64,000 nt of DNA from Chryseobacterium geocarposphaerae. Its GTDB lineage: Bacteria; Bacteroidota; Bacteroidia; Flavobacteriales; Weeksellaceae. The position numbers and the translations under genes are program-made. Positions 16,086-25,210 of the stretch are shown here, piece after piece; position 1 is the first letter of the stretch, and the number at the start of each line of letters is the position of its first letter. The notes beneath the pieces were generated by a model. It was not told the DNA's origin, made no database searches, and saw nothing but the letters and a program-made list of their open reading frames with translations. Location of the stretch: NCBI RefSeq assembly GCF_002797535.1, contig NZ_PGFD01000001.1:1860001-1924000 (forward strand), given 5' to 3'.

Positions 16086-17372
16086 TTAATTCGAATATTC
16101 AAATTTTCTGACTGCTTCCAACGTCATATCAATTTCTTTGTCTTTAATTGCATCACTAATGAAATACGTTTCATAGCCACTTGGCGGAAGATAGATTCCG
16201 TTTTGTAATAGCTGATGGAAAAAATTATTGAACAGCGAATGATTCGCATTCTGAGCTTCATCAAAATTGGAAACTCTGTTGATATGGAAGAATACAGACA
16301 TCATAGATCCTTTTCTGTTGATCTTATGCGCGATTCCTTTTTCATTTAAAATTTTCCCGATTTCAAAATCTAAGGTTTCTGTCGTTTTGGCTAATCTGTT
16401 GAAGAATTCAGGATCGTTTTTGATAATCTGCAAAGTTTTCAAACCAGCTCTCATTGCCAAAGGGTTTCCGCTCAATGTTCCTGCCTGGTAAACTCCTCCT
16501 TTAGGTGCTAAATGATCCATGATTTCATTTCTTCCTGCAAAAGCACCAACCGGAAGTCCGCCTCCGATTACTTTACCATATGTTACCAAATCAGCTTTTA
16601 CATTGAAAAGCTCCTGAGCACCTCCAAAAGCCAATCTGAAACCTGTCATTACCTCATCGAAAATCAATAAAGTTCCATTCTCATCACAGATTTTTCTCAA
16701 TTTCTGAAGGAATTCATTTTCAGGAAGAACACACCCCATATTTCCGACTACAGGTTCTATAATTACCGCTGCAATCTCGCCCTGATTATGTCTGAACAGA
16801 TCTTCCACCTGCTCAAAATCGTTATATCTTGCCAATAAAGTATCTTTTGCTGTTCCCGCAGTCACTCCCGGAGAATTTGGATTTCCAAATGTCGCTGCTC
16901 CGCTTCCTGCCTTAATCAGAAAAGAATCTGAGTGACCGTGATAACAACCTTCAAATTTTATAAATTTATCTCTTCCTGTGAATCCTCTTGCCAATCTGAT
17001 GGCACTCATACAAGCTTCGGTTCCTGAAGAAACCATTCTGATCTGGTCGATATTCGGAACATTCTCAGTAATAAATTTTGCGATCTCAGTTTCCAGTTCA
17101 GTCGGTGCTCCGAAAGAAAAACCTTTTTCTGCCTGGATTTTTAATTCTTCCAACACTTCCGGATGGGTGTGCCCCAAAATAGCGGGTCCCCAGGAATTTA
17201 TATAATCAATATACGTATTATCATCAGCATCTGTAAGATAAGCGCCTTTTGCAGATTTCATAAAAACAGGAACTCCTCCTACTGATTTGAATGCACGAAC
17301 CGGAGAATTGACTCCGCCGGGAATGTATTGGTAAGCTTCATCAAATAAAGCCGAGCTTCTTTGGTATCTCAT
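16086..17372 (-). CDS. hemL: glutamate-1-semialdehyde 2,1-aminomutase
   Basis: Converts glutamate-1-semialdehyde to 5-aminolevulinate, the last step of the C5 route to haem precursors; PLP enzyme, cytoplasmic. 428 residues, the normal length. Visible motifs: [11 protein letters not shown] at the N-terminus, [16 protein letters not shown] (about 115-130), [10 protein letters not shown] (237-246) and the PLP lysine Lys267 in [16 protein letters not shown]. The C-terminal [13 protein letters not shown] is also typical. Monocistronic, with its own terminator. Neighbours are unrelated to haem. Confidence 0.97.
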   Translation of the reverse strand: MRYQRSSALFDEAYQYIPGGVNSPVRAFKSVGGVPVFMKSAKGAYLTDADDNTYIDYINSWGPAILGHTHPEVLEELKIQAEKGFSFGAPTELETEIAKFITENVPNIDQIRMVSSGTEACMSAIRLARGFTGRDKFIKFEGCYHGHSDSFLIKAGSGAATFGNPNSPGVTAGTAKDTLLARYNDFEQVEDLFRHNQGEIAAVIIEPVVGNMGCVLPENEFLQKLRKICDENGTLLIFDEVMTGFRLAFGGAQELFNVKADLVTYGKVIGGGLPVGAFAGRNEIMDHLAPKGGVYQAGTLSGNPLAMRAGLKTLQIIKNDPEFFNRLAKTTETLDFEIGKILNEKGIAHKINRKGSMMSVFFHINRVSNFDEAQNANHSLFNNFFHQLLQNGIYLPPSGYETYFISDAIKDKEIDMTLEAVRKFEYSN

Positions 17373-17397
17373 ATCTTTTATAGTGGTAAAATTAATA

Positions 17398-17437
17398 ATT
17401 GCTAGTCAGTGGTCAATATTAACCATCAACTAGCAAT
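17398..17437. repeat. inverted repeat between hemL and the glucosaminidase gene
   Basis: Outer arms ATTGCTAGT / ACTAGCAAT and an inner GGT/ACC pair form a long imperfect hairpin. No T run follows, so it looks more like a small palindromic repeat than an intrinsic terminator, although it lies just after the stop of the minus-strand gene. Confidence 0.45.
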
Positions 17438-17456
17438 CATCAATATATAAATTAAA

Positions 17457-18515
17457 TTAGTTTCTGGGTTTTTTATCAATTAAATAAATCAGCTGTCCGG
17501 CTGAAGGTTTCTGTCCTTCATCCATTCTGTTTTTTGCATATAATTTATTCAATTTAATTCCGAATTTCTGAGCAATGTCATGCATATTTTCGCCTGATTC
17601 TGCCTTGTAGGTAGGAGTGTTTCCGTCTGAGTTTTTAGATTCAAGGAAAATAATATCGTTTTTGTGCAACACATCAGATTCCAGTTCATTCCATTTTAAA
17701 AGTTTGCTTTCGCTTATTTTAAATTTATTGGCAATGAACTGCACATTGGTATCTTCCGGAATGATGATATATTTTAAGCCGTCATTTGGGTGGCTTTTAA
17801 TCAGAATTGAATTAAGGATTTCCGCTTTTGTTTTAATCTTCTCTACCCTTTTCTGCTGCTGAGCATAAGAAGTCGCCTTATAAGGAACTTCTACCGTAAC
17901 CGGCTCTTTCGATTTTTTTACAGCTTTTGAAGGCTCAAGCTGTGCCATAAACGTTCGGTCATCTTTCAGATCCGGATACATTTTCAGAACAGCGTACAGA
18001 ACTTCTTTAGAATTGGTATCATCAAATTCATATAACCTATACTTTTCAATTTTCCCGATCAGGATTGAAGCATAACGCGGATTAGTAGCATAACCTGCTT
18101 TTTTCAAACCTGTTGCCCATGCTTTATAATCTTTCATATCAAGATTAAACAGATTCGCATAATACTTTCTTGTTGATAAAAATATGGAGTGATCTTCGTA
18201 TGATTGCCTCGGATCATCGTATACACGAAAACATTCGTTGGGAGCATCATCGGTATGCTTCATTGTTTTCCCGGTCCAATCTTCTTTACACTTTATCCCG
18301 AAATGATTTTTTCCCTCCTGAGCCAGCCGGCTTTGACCGCCTCCGGTTTCCAAAAGTCCCTGTGCAAGCGTGATAGAAGCCGGAATTTTATATTTTTCCA
18401 TTTCCTCTACCGCGTATTTTGCAAATTTTTGGATATATTGATCTTCAGTTGCCCAGGTCTGAGCTGAGAATTTTGATAAAACTAAAAGGCTAATTAGTAA
18501 GAAAAGTCTTTTCAT
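17457..18515 (-). CDS. secreted N-acetylglucosaminidase with two LysM domains
   Basis: Peptidoglycan hydrolase. The ATG at 18515 opens a signal peptide (MKRLFLLISLLVLSKFSAQ); a TTG three codons earlier is less likely. Residues 20-165 form a FlgJ/Bax-type glucosaminidase domain with ITLAQGLLETGGGQSRLA carrying the catalytic Glu, then NHFGIKC and FRVYDDPRQSYEDHS. Two LysM modules follow near the C-terminus (about 245-292 and 300-350), the second with ESGENMHDIAQKFGI. 352 residues. It is likely to act in cell separation or wall remodelling. The stop of the next gene upstream is 15 bases away, suggesting co-transcription with the PLP enzyme. Confidence 0.9.
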   Translation of the reverse strand: MKRLFLLISLLVLSKFSAQTWATEDQYIQKFAKYAVEEMEKYKIPASITLAQGLLETGGGQSRLAQEGKNHFGIKCKEDWTGKTMKHTDDAPNECFRVYDDPRQSYEDHSIFLSTRKYYANLFNLDMKDYKAWATGLKKAGYATNPRYASILIGKIEKYRLYEFDDTNSKEVLYAVLKMYPDLKDDRTFMAQLEPSKAVKKSKEPVTVEVPYKATSYAQQQKRVEKIKTKAEILNSILIKSHPNDGLKYIIIPEDTNVQFIANKFKISESKLLKWNELESDVLHKNDIIFLESKNSDGNTPTYKAESGENMHDIAQKFGIKLNKLYAKNRMDEGQKPSAGQLIYLIDKKPRN

Positions 18516-18530
18516 GTTTTTCAATTTTAC

Positions 18531-19433
18531 TTATATAATTAAATTTCTATTCTGTTTTCGTAAAAGCAGATTTGCTCCCTCAATTCCCTGCAATCCACCG
18601 GTATGAAAGCACAAAATCCTGCTATTTTCAGGAAAATATCCTTCATCAATCAGTTCAAAAATCCTCTGCATCATCTTTCCTGTATATATCGGTTCCAAAG
18701 GAATTCCGTATCGCTCTTTAAAGCCATTGATAAAACGGATGTTTTCATCATTTATTTTACCATAACCTCCAAAACTTGAATCTATTAGATCAAAATTTCT
18801 TTTCAAAGTTAATTCAAATATTTTATTCTCCAATGAAGAATCCTTTACCGCCTTAAAACCTATAACTTTCTGATTGTCTTCACAAAATTTTAAAATTCCG
18901 GCAATCGTTCCTCCGGTTCCAACGGCGGTGCAAAGATAATCAAAATCTTTTGTTTCATCATTCAGCATCATTTTCACCCCGTTTACGGCATCTTCATTGG
19001 TTCCTCCTTCCGGAACAATTAAGGCTTCAGGAAATTCTTCCTGTAAAGATTGGATAAGTTTTTCTTTATCCCGGTATTCTTCGCGGGTGACAAATCTGAA
19101 ACTCATCCCGTTTTTCTCTGCAAAAACTAAAGTCGGATTATCTCGCCATTTATCCTGCAGCTCTTCTCCTCTGATAATTCCCAGAGAAGGAATATTCAAC
19201 ATTTTTCCTACTGCAGAAACCGCAGAAATATGGTTGGAAAAAGCCCCTCCAAAAGTTATTATAGCTGGATTTTCAGGATTTTTTTCTATATAGTTGTTAA
19301 TATTAAAAAACAACTTCCAATACTTATTGCCCGAAATCTGAGAGTTGATAAGATCCTCTCTTTTTATAAAGAGTTTCACCTTTTTCACAACAGGAATTTC
19401 AATAATAGGGATATGTATTTTCGGGAGTTTCAT
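18531..19433 (-). CDS. 1-aminocyclopropane-1-carboxylate deaminase / D-cysteine desulfhydrase family PLP enzyme
   Basis: 300 residues, fold type II PLP enzyme. The PLP lysine is Lys37 in SGNKYWK, the phosphate and substrate segments are GGAFSNH and VPEGGTN, and the glycine loop is AVGTGGTIAG. The family includes ACC deaminase and D-cysteine desulfhydrase, and the two cannot be told apart by eye. Bacteria of this group carry one copy without ethylene-related neighbours, so D-amino acid or D-cysteine breakdown is at least as likely as ACC. Shorter than the 330-340 residues of characterised ACC deaminases. Confidence 0.85.
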   Translation of the reverse strand: MKLPKIHIPIIEIPVVKKVKLFIKREDLINSQISGNKYWKLFFNINNYIEKNPENPAIITFGGAFSNHISAVSAVGKMLNIPSLGIIRGEELQDKWRDNPTLVFAEKNGMSFRFVTREEYRDKEKLIQSLQEEFPEALIVPEGGTNEDAVNGVKMMLNDETKDFDYLCTAVGTGGTIAGILKFCEDNQKVIGFKAVKDSSLENKIFELTLKRNFDLIDSSFGGYGKINDENIRFINGFKERYGIPLEPIYTGKMMQRIFELIDEGYFPENSRILCFHTGGLQGIEGANLLLRKQNRNLII

Positions 19434-19506
19434 TTACTACAAATTTCCTGAATTTATTTTAAATGATAATTTTTAAATTAGTTAAACAAAACTTAAAAAT
19501 GTAATT

Positions 19507-20118
19507 ATGAAAAAATCTGCTGTTTCCATTCTTACTGTACTTATTATTCTTTCTATTACCGGAGCAATTTTCTATATGGTTTCGGGAAATTATTTTCCTT
19601 TGAATTCAGAATTGGATAATTCCGATAAACAAAACGATAAAATGATCAGTATGTTTAACACCGAAATTGACAAAGAGATACAGGATCATACTCAAAGTAC
19701 CATGCATCCGGGTTACATTCCCGAAGCCAGACAACATACAATTGATTATCTAAAAACCATACGATCGATTGAAAGCTATGCCCGCTACGGCGCAAAATCT
19801 ACCCAGCCCAGAAATTATATCGAATTAAAAATCACTTTTGCTGACGGAACTGTTGCAGAAGACATTTATACCGGGCATCCCTGTAATGCTTATATGGGAC
19901 CTTGCTTGGTGATGAAGGTGGAGATGCAAGATGGAAAAGCAGTGAAAGTCTTCACAAACGGACAAGAGAAGAAAGGTTCGCCCGACTGGGTAAAGCCTGA
20001 TATTAACATCATGATTGACAAAGCAATTTCATATGATATTGACAGAAATCATGACCACTATTTTGAGCCTCAAAAGACTCAGCAAGATTTTGATAAGGAA
20101 TGGGAAAATCAGAAGTAA
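19507..20118 (+). CDS. membrane-anchored hypothetical protein
   Basis: 203 residues. One hydrophobic segment at about 7-26 is followed by an exported domain. The mature part holds a conserved-looking stretch RNYIELKITFADGTVAEDIYTG, a pair of cysteines six apart (CNAYMGPC) that could form a disulfide, and an Asp/His-rich end (YDIDRNHDHYFEP). I do not recognise the family. Convergent with the small HExxH protein, whose stop is 5 bases away. Confidence 0.6.
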   Translation: MKKSAVSILTVLIILSITGAIFYMVSGNYFPLNSELDNSDKQNDKMISMFNTEIDKEIQDHTQSTMHPGYIPEARQHTIDYLKTIRSIESYARYGAKSTQPRNYIELKITFADGTVAEDIYTGHPCNAYMGPCLVMKVEMQDGKAVKVFTNGQEKKGSPDWVKPDINIMIDKAISYDIDRNHDHYFEPQKTQQDFDKEWENQK

Positions 20119-20123
20119 ACTGA

Positions 20124-20450
20124 TTACAAATATTTCCGGAATCCCCACAATCTCCTTTTACTAAGATAAGCCAAATCCGACTCATTCGTATAAGCTTCCC
20201 TCTCAAAAGAGATTCTTCTGTAGGCTAAATCCTTATTTTTTAGCTTGAATAGCCAGTAATAATATTCAAACACATAAAAAATGTAGAAAAAAATCACCAA
20301 AAGCTCTATTTGTTGTCTTAAATGGATTTTTTCATGATTGATAAGTATATTATTTTGTTTATCTTCGGGTTTCCTAATGAAGATAAAGGGAAAAAGAGCA
20401 ATGCCATTAATTTTTAATCTTTTTAAAGGCTTTTGGCATATAATTATCAT
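20124..20450 (-). CDS. small membrane protein with HExxH motif
   Basis: 108 residues. It begins with a hydrophobic/basic stretch (LKINGIALFPFIFIRKPED), then NHEKIHLRQQIELL, a HExxH zinc-binding motif, then a strongly hydrophobic segment (LLVIFFYIFYVFEYYYWLF) and FEREAY, whose Glu could be the third ligand of a gluzincin-like site. It looks like a minimal version of M48/M56 membrane peptidases. The family is common in Flavobacteriia but has no assigned function, and activity is not shown. Convergent with the gene ending at 20118. Confidence 0.6.
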   Translation of the reverse strand: MIIICQKPLKRLKINGIALFPFIFIRKPEDKQNNILINHEKIHLRQQIELLVIFFYIFYVFEYYYWLFKLKNKDLAYRRISFEREAYTNESDLAYLSKRRLWGFRKYL

Positions 20451-20487
20451 AATAACAAATATAAAGTTTTTTGACTTAGAGATTTAA

Positions 20488-20673
<186 letters not shown>

Positions 20674-20674
20674 A

Positions 20675-21202
20675 ATGAAAAAATATATTTTTATTTTGTT
20701 AGCCACGGCTACTTTGGGTTTAACATCTTGTAGTCCGTTCAACGTACGTTCTGATTATGCTGATACAGCAAATTTTACTTCATATAAAACTTATAAATTA
20801 AGAATTGATGATCTAAAATTAAATGACATTGATAAAGACAGAGTTTTAAATGAATTGTCGAGACAGCTTCAAAGCAAAGGTCTTCAGTCCGGTGAAAATC
20901 CTGATCTTATCATTAATGTAAAAGCAAACCATAAAAAGATTACCGACATCACGAACAATTCTCCTTACGGAATGTATGGTTGGGGTGGTCCTTTCGGATG
21001 GGGTGTCGGAATGAGCAGAACCTGGACCAGCAATTACAATGAAGGAGCCATTATTGTAGATTTCGTAGATGCAAGAACCAACAAATTGGTTTGGCAGGGG
21101 ATCGGAAGCGGAATTTCTGTAGATTCTCCGAAAGCAAAACAAAGACAGATTCCTGAAATCATGGCAGAAATCATGAAAAACTACCCTCCTCAGAAAAAAT
21201 AG
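20675..21202 (+). CDS. DUF4136 domain lipoprotein
   Basis: 175 residues from ATG 20675, where the signal peptide starts; the lipobox is LTSC (Cys19). The rest matches the DUF4136 pattern: DYADTANFTSYKTYKL near the start, DKDRVLNELSRQLQSKGLQ, PDLIINVKANHKK, a Gly/Trp/Tyr-rich loop (YGMYGWGGPFGWG), then IIVDFVDARTNKLVWQGIGSG. Function unknown; these are periplasmic or outer-membrane lipoproteins. Second gene after the DUF5522 gene, with a terminator 23 bases downstream. Confidence 0.85.
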   Translation: MKKYIFILLATATLGLTSCSPFNVRSDYADTANFTSYKTYKLRIDDLKLNDIDKDRVLNELSRQLQSKGLQSGENPDLIINVKANHKKITDITNNSPYGMYGWGGPFGWGVGMSRTWTSNYNEGAIIVDFVDARTNKLVWQGIGSGISVDSPKAKQRQIPEIMAEIMKNYPPQKK

Positions 21203-21224
21203 ATTTAAATCAATCAAATATAGT

Positions 21225-21258
21225 AAAGTCAATACAGCTTTTGTATTGACTTTTTTTG
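21225..21258 (+). terminator. terminator of the DUF5522-DUF4136 unit
   Basis: Stem AAAGTCAATACA / TGTATTGACTTT (21225-21236, 21242-21253) followed by a T run. Confidence 0.75.
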
Positions 21259-21316
21259 TGGTAAAAAGAAAAGACTGCTCAATTGATGACAGCTTTTCAT
21301 ATGAAATTTAAAAAAA

Positions 21317-22132
21317 TTAGTTCTTGATTGATTTGAACGACTTACTCGTTCCGTTTTTAAAATGCAAAATCACAAAATAGACTCCTTTTTCCAGCTCTGA
21401 TAATGCTATTGCTTCAGATGGTTTTTCGACTGTTCTTATCAGTCTTCCTGCAGCATCTGTAATGGTAACGGTTTTCAGATCTTTAGTTTCTGAAATATTC
21501 AGCACATCATTAAACGGATTTGGATAAACCGTTATTCCTGTCTGAATTGTACTTTCGCCTGTAGACAAATTCTGGATTTGCTCCCAAACGGCATCGTCCC
21601 AATAATGGCCGGCAAAAGAAGTTCCCGGATTTCTGATTGCCATTCTCGCTCCGGGAGGAACAGTAGTGGGAACCGTAAATATTCTTTCTGCTGCAGCGTC
21701 ATTATAACTTGTATTATTGATATTGATCGGCTGAAGGGCTACAAAGGTATTGGCATCAGCAGCATCTGTAACATACCCGAATTCAAGGTAACCGGCTGAG
21801 TTCGCTTTCATCTTCACTCTGAACTGATGAGTTCCTGCATTGATATTTGAAACCGGGGGCATGACAACGATAGAGACCGTTCCCGTCCCATATCCGAACT
21901 GATAGATCTGGCTGGTTCCTGATGCAGGTTGCGTACTTGAAATAATCTGACTTGCATTATTCAGTCTTATGCTATTCCAGCATGTAGGTACAACTCCCAT
22001 CGTACAGCAGGAGTAAGCATCAAAGTTTTCTGAAAATTCAGTCACCGGATTGCATTGTGCATTGATGAACAAAACCCCACAAAATGTACCGATTATGGGT
22101 AAATAAGTTCCATGTAATAAATTTTTAATCAT
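21317..22132 (-). CDS. T9SS type A sorting-domain protein, unknown N-terminal domain
   Basis: 271 residues from ATG 22132 (MIKNLLHG), which gives a signal peptide ending FINAQC. The central part has FSENFDAYSCCTMGVVPTCWNSI and a beta-sandwich-like region (HQFRVKMKANSAGYLEFGYV), resembling the choice-of-anchor or MAM-like modules common before T9SS tails. The last 75 residues are a type A sorting domain (VYPNPFNDVLNI, TDAAGRLIRTV, LEKGVYFVI), which directs export through the type IX system and surface attachment. Role unknown. Confidence 0.85.
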   Translation of the reverse strand: MIKNLLHGTYLPIIGTFCGVLFINAQCNPVTEFSENFDAYSCCTMGVVPTCWNSIRLNNASQIISSTQPASGTSQIYQFGYGTGTVSIVVMPPVSNINAGTHQFRVKMKANSAGYLEFGYVTDAADANTFVALQPININNTSYNDAAAERIFTVPTTVPPGARMAIRNPGTSFAGHYWDDAVWEQIQNLSTGESTIQTGITVYPNPFNDVLNISETKDLKTVTITDAAGRLIRTVEKPSEAIALSELEKGVYFVILHFKNGTSKSFKSIKN

Positions 22133-22316
22133 TCTAAATAAAAATAATAATGCGAATTTATGCAATACATTAGATGTGGCAATATTAATTTTACATGATT
22201 TTTATCAACAATAAAACCTTATTTCTGTTAGAGAATTAAAATAAATAATGTAAAATATTAACAATTTTGTAATTTAATATTTATAAAATTGTATTAACCT
22301 TACAAAAATAAATATT

Positions 22317-24113
22317 ATGAAAAAAATCTTCTTTTTCTTAGGCTTTGCCTTTCTGGCAAAAGCTCAGGCTCCGGCCGGATATTATAATTCTGCCAATGGC
22401 TTAACCGGAGCTAATCTAAAAACGGCTTTAAGCACCATTATTACCAACGGACATCAGGATAAAGGATACAACGGGCTTTGGACAGGTTATAAAACCACTG
22501 ATATTGATAAAAATTATGAAAATGACGGTTCTATTTTAGATATCTATTCAGAGAAACCGACTACGACAGATCCTTATAAATATACACCGGTAACCAATCA
22601 GTGCGGAACGTATTCAGTAGAAGGAAATTGCTACAACAGAGAGCATATTGTTCCACAAAGCTTATTTAATGAAGCTTCACCAATGGTTTCAGATATTCAT
22701 TTCATCAGAGCTACAGATGGGAAAGTAAATGGAATGAGATCTAATTATCCGTTTGGAAAGGTAGGAACAGCTACTTTCACTTCTAAAAACGGTTCAAAAC
22801 TTGGCAGTTCTGCTTCTTCGGGATATTCAGGAACAGTTTTTGAGCCTATTGATGAGTTCAAAGGGGATGTAGCCAGAATGATTTTTTATTTTGTAACCCG
22901 TTATCAAAACAAACTTTCATCTTTTACTTCAGGAAATATGTTGGGAAGTTCTGCTTATCCGGGATTACAGACCTGGGAGCTGAATGTGCTATTGGCTTGG
23001 CATAATCAGGACCCTGTTTCTCAGGCTGAAATTAATAGAAATAATGCCTCATATACTTACCAGGGAAACAGAAATCCTTTTATTGATAATCCGAGTTATG
23101 TAAATTTAATCTGGGGGTCTCAGCAACCTGCTACGGACACACAGGCTCCAACCGCTGCTACAGGTCTGGCTGTTTCAGGAACTACATCAAGCAGTATTTC
23201 TCTTACATGGAATCCGTCAACAGATAATGTGGGTGTGACTTCTTATAATGTTTATATGAATGGAAGTTTGAAAACTACGGTAAGTTCTACTTCGGCAACA
23301 ATTTCAGGCTTATCTTCTTCCACTACGTATAGTTTTTATGTTGTAGCCAAAGATGCTGCAGGAAATTCTTCTTCCAACAGCTCAACCGTTTCAGGGACGA
23401 CATCAGGAACCATAACTCCGCCAACCAATTGTGTGAATGAAACTTTTGAAAGTATTCCAACTTCAAGCTCATCATCTTACCTGACTAGAACATGGACAAA
23501 TAATGGAATTTCATGGACAGCCACCGATGCAAGAACGGATCAGACAATATCTAATTTAGCAATTACGGTAAGAGATGGTTCTCTAAAATCAAATACATCT
23601 GCTAATGGAATCGGTTCATTAACTGTGACTACCCAGCTTAAATTTACCGGAACCAATGGAACATTTAATGTTCAGGTAAACGGCGTAACGGTAGGAACAA
23701 TTCCTTACAGTACAACAGCAACGACGACAACAATCAACAATATTAATACTTCCGGAAATGTAGTTGTTACTTTAACTAACAGTTCATCCACCAACCGAGT
23801 AGCCATTGACAATTTGAGCTGGACTTGCTATAGCGGAACTTCAAGAATAGCAAACAGCAATACACCTAATTTAACCACTGAAAATAATAGTTTAAAGATT
23901 TCTCAGAATCCTATTTCTAATCAGGAAATTTTTGTAAAAGGTGAAACGGAGAATATTCAAAAAGCTGAGATATACAATCTTCAGGGAAAACTAATGCAAA
24001 CTATTAATCAGCCTTTTAAAAATAATAGAAATTCAATTAAAATTAAAAATCTGGAACAAGGAGTTTATATTTTAAAATTAGATCAGTCCCTATTAAAGTT
24101 TATTGTGAAATAA
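22317..24113 (+). CDS. secreted endonuclease I family nuclease with FN3 and T9SS tail
   Basis: 598 residues. Signal peptide (FFFLGFAFLAKAQ), then an EndA/NucM-type nuclease domain (about 20-270) with the catalytic NREHIVPQSLF, SDIHFIRATDGKVNGMRSNYPFG and GDVARMIFYFVTRY. A fibronectin type III domain follows (about 278-362), then a beta module (about 368-505) with alternating Thr/Ser/Gly, then a short sorting tail (KISQNPISNQEIFVKG, EIYNLQGKLMQTI, LEQGVYILKL). The protein should degrade extracellular DNA or RNA for nutrients. Divergent from the T9SS gene at 21317. Confidence 0.92.
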   Translation: MKKIFFFLGFAFLAKAQAPAGYYNSANGLTGANLKTALSTIITNGHQDKGYNGLWTGYKTTDIDKNYENDGSILDIYSEKPTTTDPYKYTPVTNQCGTYSVEGNCYNREHIVPQSLFNEASPMVSDIHFIRATDGKVNGMRSNYPFGKVGTATFTSKNGSKLGSSASSGYSGTVFEPIDEFKGDVARMIFYFVTRYQNKLSSFTSGNMLGSSAYPGLQTWELNVLLAWHNQDPVSQAEINRNNASYTYQGNRNPFIDNPSYVNLIWGSQQPATDTQAPTAATGLAVSGTTSSSISLTWNPSTDNVGVTSYNVYMNGSLKTTVSSTSATISGLSSSTTYSFYVVAKDAAGNSSSNSSTVSGTTSGTITPPTNCVNETFESIPTSSSSSYLTRTWTNNGISWTATDARTDQTISNLAITVRDGSLKSNTSANGIGSLTVTTQLKFTGTNGTFNVQVNGVTVGTIPYSTTATTTTINNINTSGNVVVTLTNSSSTNRVAIDNLSWTCYSGTSRIANSNTPNLTTENNSLKISQNPISNQEIFVKGETENIQKAEIYNLQGKLMQTINQPFKNNRNSIKIKNLEQGVYILKLDQSLLKFIVK

Positions 24114-24145
24114 TATTAAACTCAAAAACTAATAACCTTTTAACA

Positions 24146-24182
24146 TAAAAAAGACTGTCTATTTCTAGGCAGTCTTTTTTTA
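24146..24182. terminator. bidirectional terminator between the endonuclease gene and hcp
   Basis: Stem AAAAAAGACTG / CAGTCTTTTTT (24147-24157, 24170-24180) between two convergent genes; T runs on both strands. Confidence 0.75.
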
Positions 24183-24208
24183 TGAATGTTGATTGTGGTG
24201 TGTATTTC

Positions 24209-24613
24209 TTAAGCTGATGGCCAAAGTCCTTCATAAGCAGAGTTACCATAGTTGATTTTCTCTGCACTTACCGTAAAACTAATCAGCATAGAGTTTTCAT
24301 CTACTGCATCAAAGTCTACTTCATGCTGAATTACATACCCGTTTTCCCAGTTCAAAGTAATCAGTGTTCCTTCTTCGTGAGATTTGTTGAATGTAATTTC
24401 TCCACTTGTAGGCTTATATTTTCCGTTCAGTAAGCTTTCCAGGATATCAGATTTTTCTGTTGCTTCTACAGTAAGCTTAATAAGTGCGTTAGAAGGATCT
24501 GAAGCTACTCTTCCCGATACGTCTGTTGATCTGGATACGCTGTAGTTCAGCTTTAATAATTTTTGACCTTCTCCTCCGTTGAATTTTAGAATTCCTCTTG
24601 AATTTGCTGCCAT
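24209..24613 (-). CDS. type VI secretion tube protein Hcp (TssD), orphan
   Basis: 134 residues, all beta with one short helix. SRSTDVSGRVASDPSNALIKLTVEAT, GEITFNKSHEEGTLITLNWENGYV and the closing SFTVSAEKINYGNSAYEGLW match the TssD proteins of the Bacteroidota subtype (T6SSiii). No other type VI gene (tssB, tssC, clpV, vgrG, membrane complex) lies in the window. The gene is monocistronic, with a TATCTTTG -7 box and a pair of 21-base direct repeats upstream. It could be a spare tube protein for a system elsewhere, a fused-effector carrier that lost its effector, or a protein with another job. Confidence 0.8.
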   Translation of the reverse strand: MAANSRGILKFNGGEGQKLLKLNYSVSRSTDVSGRVASDPSNALIKLTVEATEKSDILESLLNGKYKPTSGEITFNKSHEEGTLITLNWENGYVIQHEVDFDAVDENSMLISFTVSAEKINYGNSAYEGLWPSA

Positions 24614-24665
24614 GATCTGTAAATTTTAATCGTTAATATTTCGTGATTTGGTGATTTTAATGAGA

Positions 24666-24673
24666 CAAAGATA
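24666..24673 (-). promoter_or_regulatory. -7 promoter box of hcp
   Basis: TATCTTTG on the minus strand fits TAnnTTTG, with a TTTTC segment about 19-20 bases upstream as a weak -33. The predicted leader is about 47 bases. Confidence 0.5.
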
Positions 24674-24719
24674 TAGTCACTCATCTGATCGCGAAAACTT
24701 TTAACCATCAATTTCAAAT

Positions 24720-24760
24720 TTTGTAGTAATTCTACGATTCTTTGTAGTAATTCTACGATT
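24720..24760 (-). promoter_or_regulatory. paired direct repeats upstream of the hcp promoter
   Basis: TTTGTAGTAATTCTACGATT occurs twice, at 24720-24739 and 24741-24760: a 21-base period, two helical turns. Each unit carries GTAG/CTAC inverted arms. The pair lies just upstream of the -33 position, as expected of an activator site. Confidence 0.5.
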
Positions 24761-24803
24761 GCACACTATTTCGGTTATTTGGGAAGTTCGGAGCTACTGT
24801 TTT

Positions 24804-24841
24804 TAACAACAAAAGACCACTTACTGTGGTCTTTGTTGTTG
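24804..24841 (-). terminator. terminator after the CCC-motif gene
   Basis: Stem AACAACAAAAGACCAC / GTGGTCTTTGTTGTT (24805-24820, 24826-24840) with one bulge, 15 bases after the minus-strand stop. Confidence 0.65.
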
Positions 24842-24855
24842 AATTATAATTTAAA

Positions 24856-25188
24856 TTAACGTCCCTGTATTTCTCTAATCCTTTCTTGTAGCAGCTGCGG
24901 ATCAGAAAGTGCATCTACGCCAATTACAGTAATAACATAAATAAAATAAATAATTGAAAGAATGTTTAAAACCAGTCCAATTATACAAAGAATTCTACCT
25001 GTATTTAAATTACTATAGTTATCATATTCGCCGGGATTCTGTTTATACAGCTTCAAATCTTTTCCGGCAAGTACAAGTCCGATGATTGAAGCAATAAGTC
25101 CTACAACACCATAACAGCAACAAGTTATGATAGATACAATTCCTAAAACAAGTACTGCCGTAGCATTAGGTAATTTTTGTTGATTCAT
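24856..25188 (-). CDS. CCC-motif small membrane protein (DUF4190-like)
   Basis: 110 residues from ATG 25188 (MNQQKLPNATAV). Two hydrophobic segments: the first contains GIVSIITCCCYGVVGLIASI with the three adjacent cysteines that name the group, the second is ILCIIGLVLNILSIIYFIYV. A polar loop (KDLKLYKQNPGEYDNYSNLNTGR) lies between them. Function unknown. It follows the DUF2752 gene by 22 bases, and the two families often travel together in this phylum, so a shared membrane role is likely but not known. Confidence 0.8.
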   Translation of the reverse strand: MNQQKLPNATAVLVLGIVSIITCCCYGVVGLIASIIGLVLAGKDLKLYKQNPGEYDNYSNLNTGRILCIIGLVLNILSIIYFIYVITVIGVDALSDPQLLQERIREIQGR

Positions 25189-25210
25189 AGTTAAAATTTT
25201 AATGTTTGTG

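Noticed and set aside
24209..24613. Part of a complete type VI secretion locus
   Set aside because: No sheath, baseplate, ATPase or membrane-complex gene within the window; flanked by terminators.
24720..24760. LytTR-type response regulator site
   Set aside because: The period is right for adjacent helical faces but the half sites do not match known LytTR motifs; left as an unassigned repeat.
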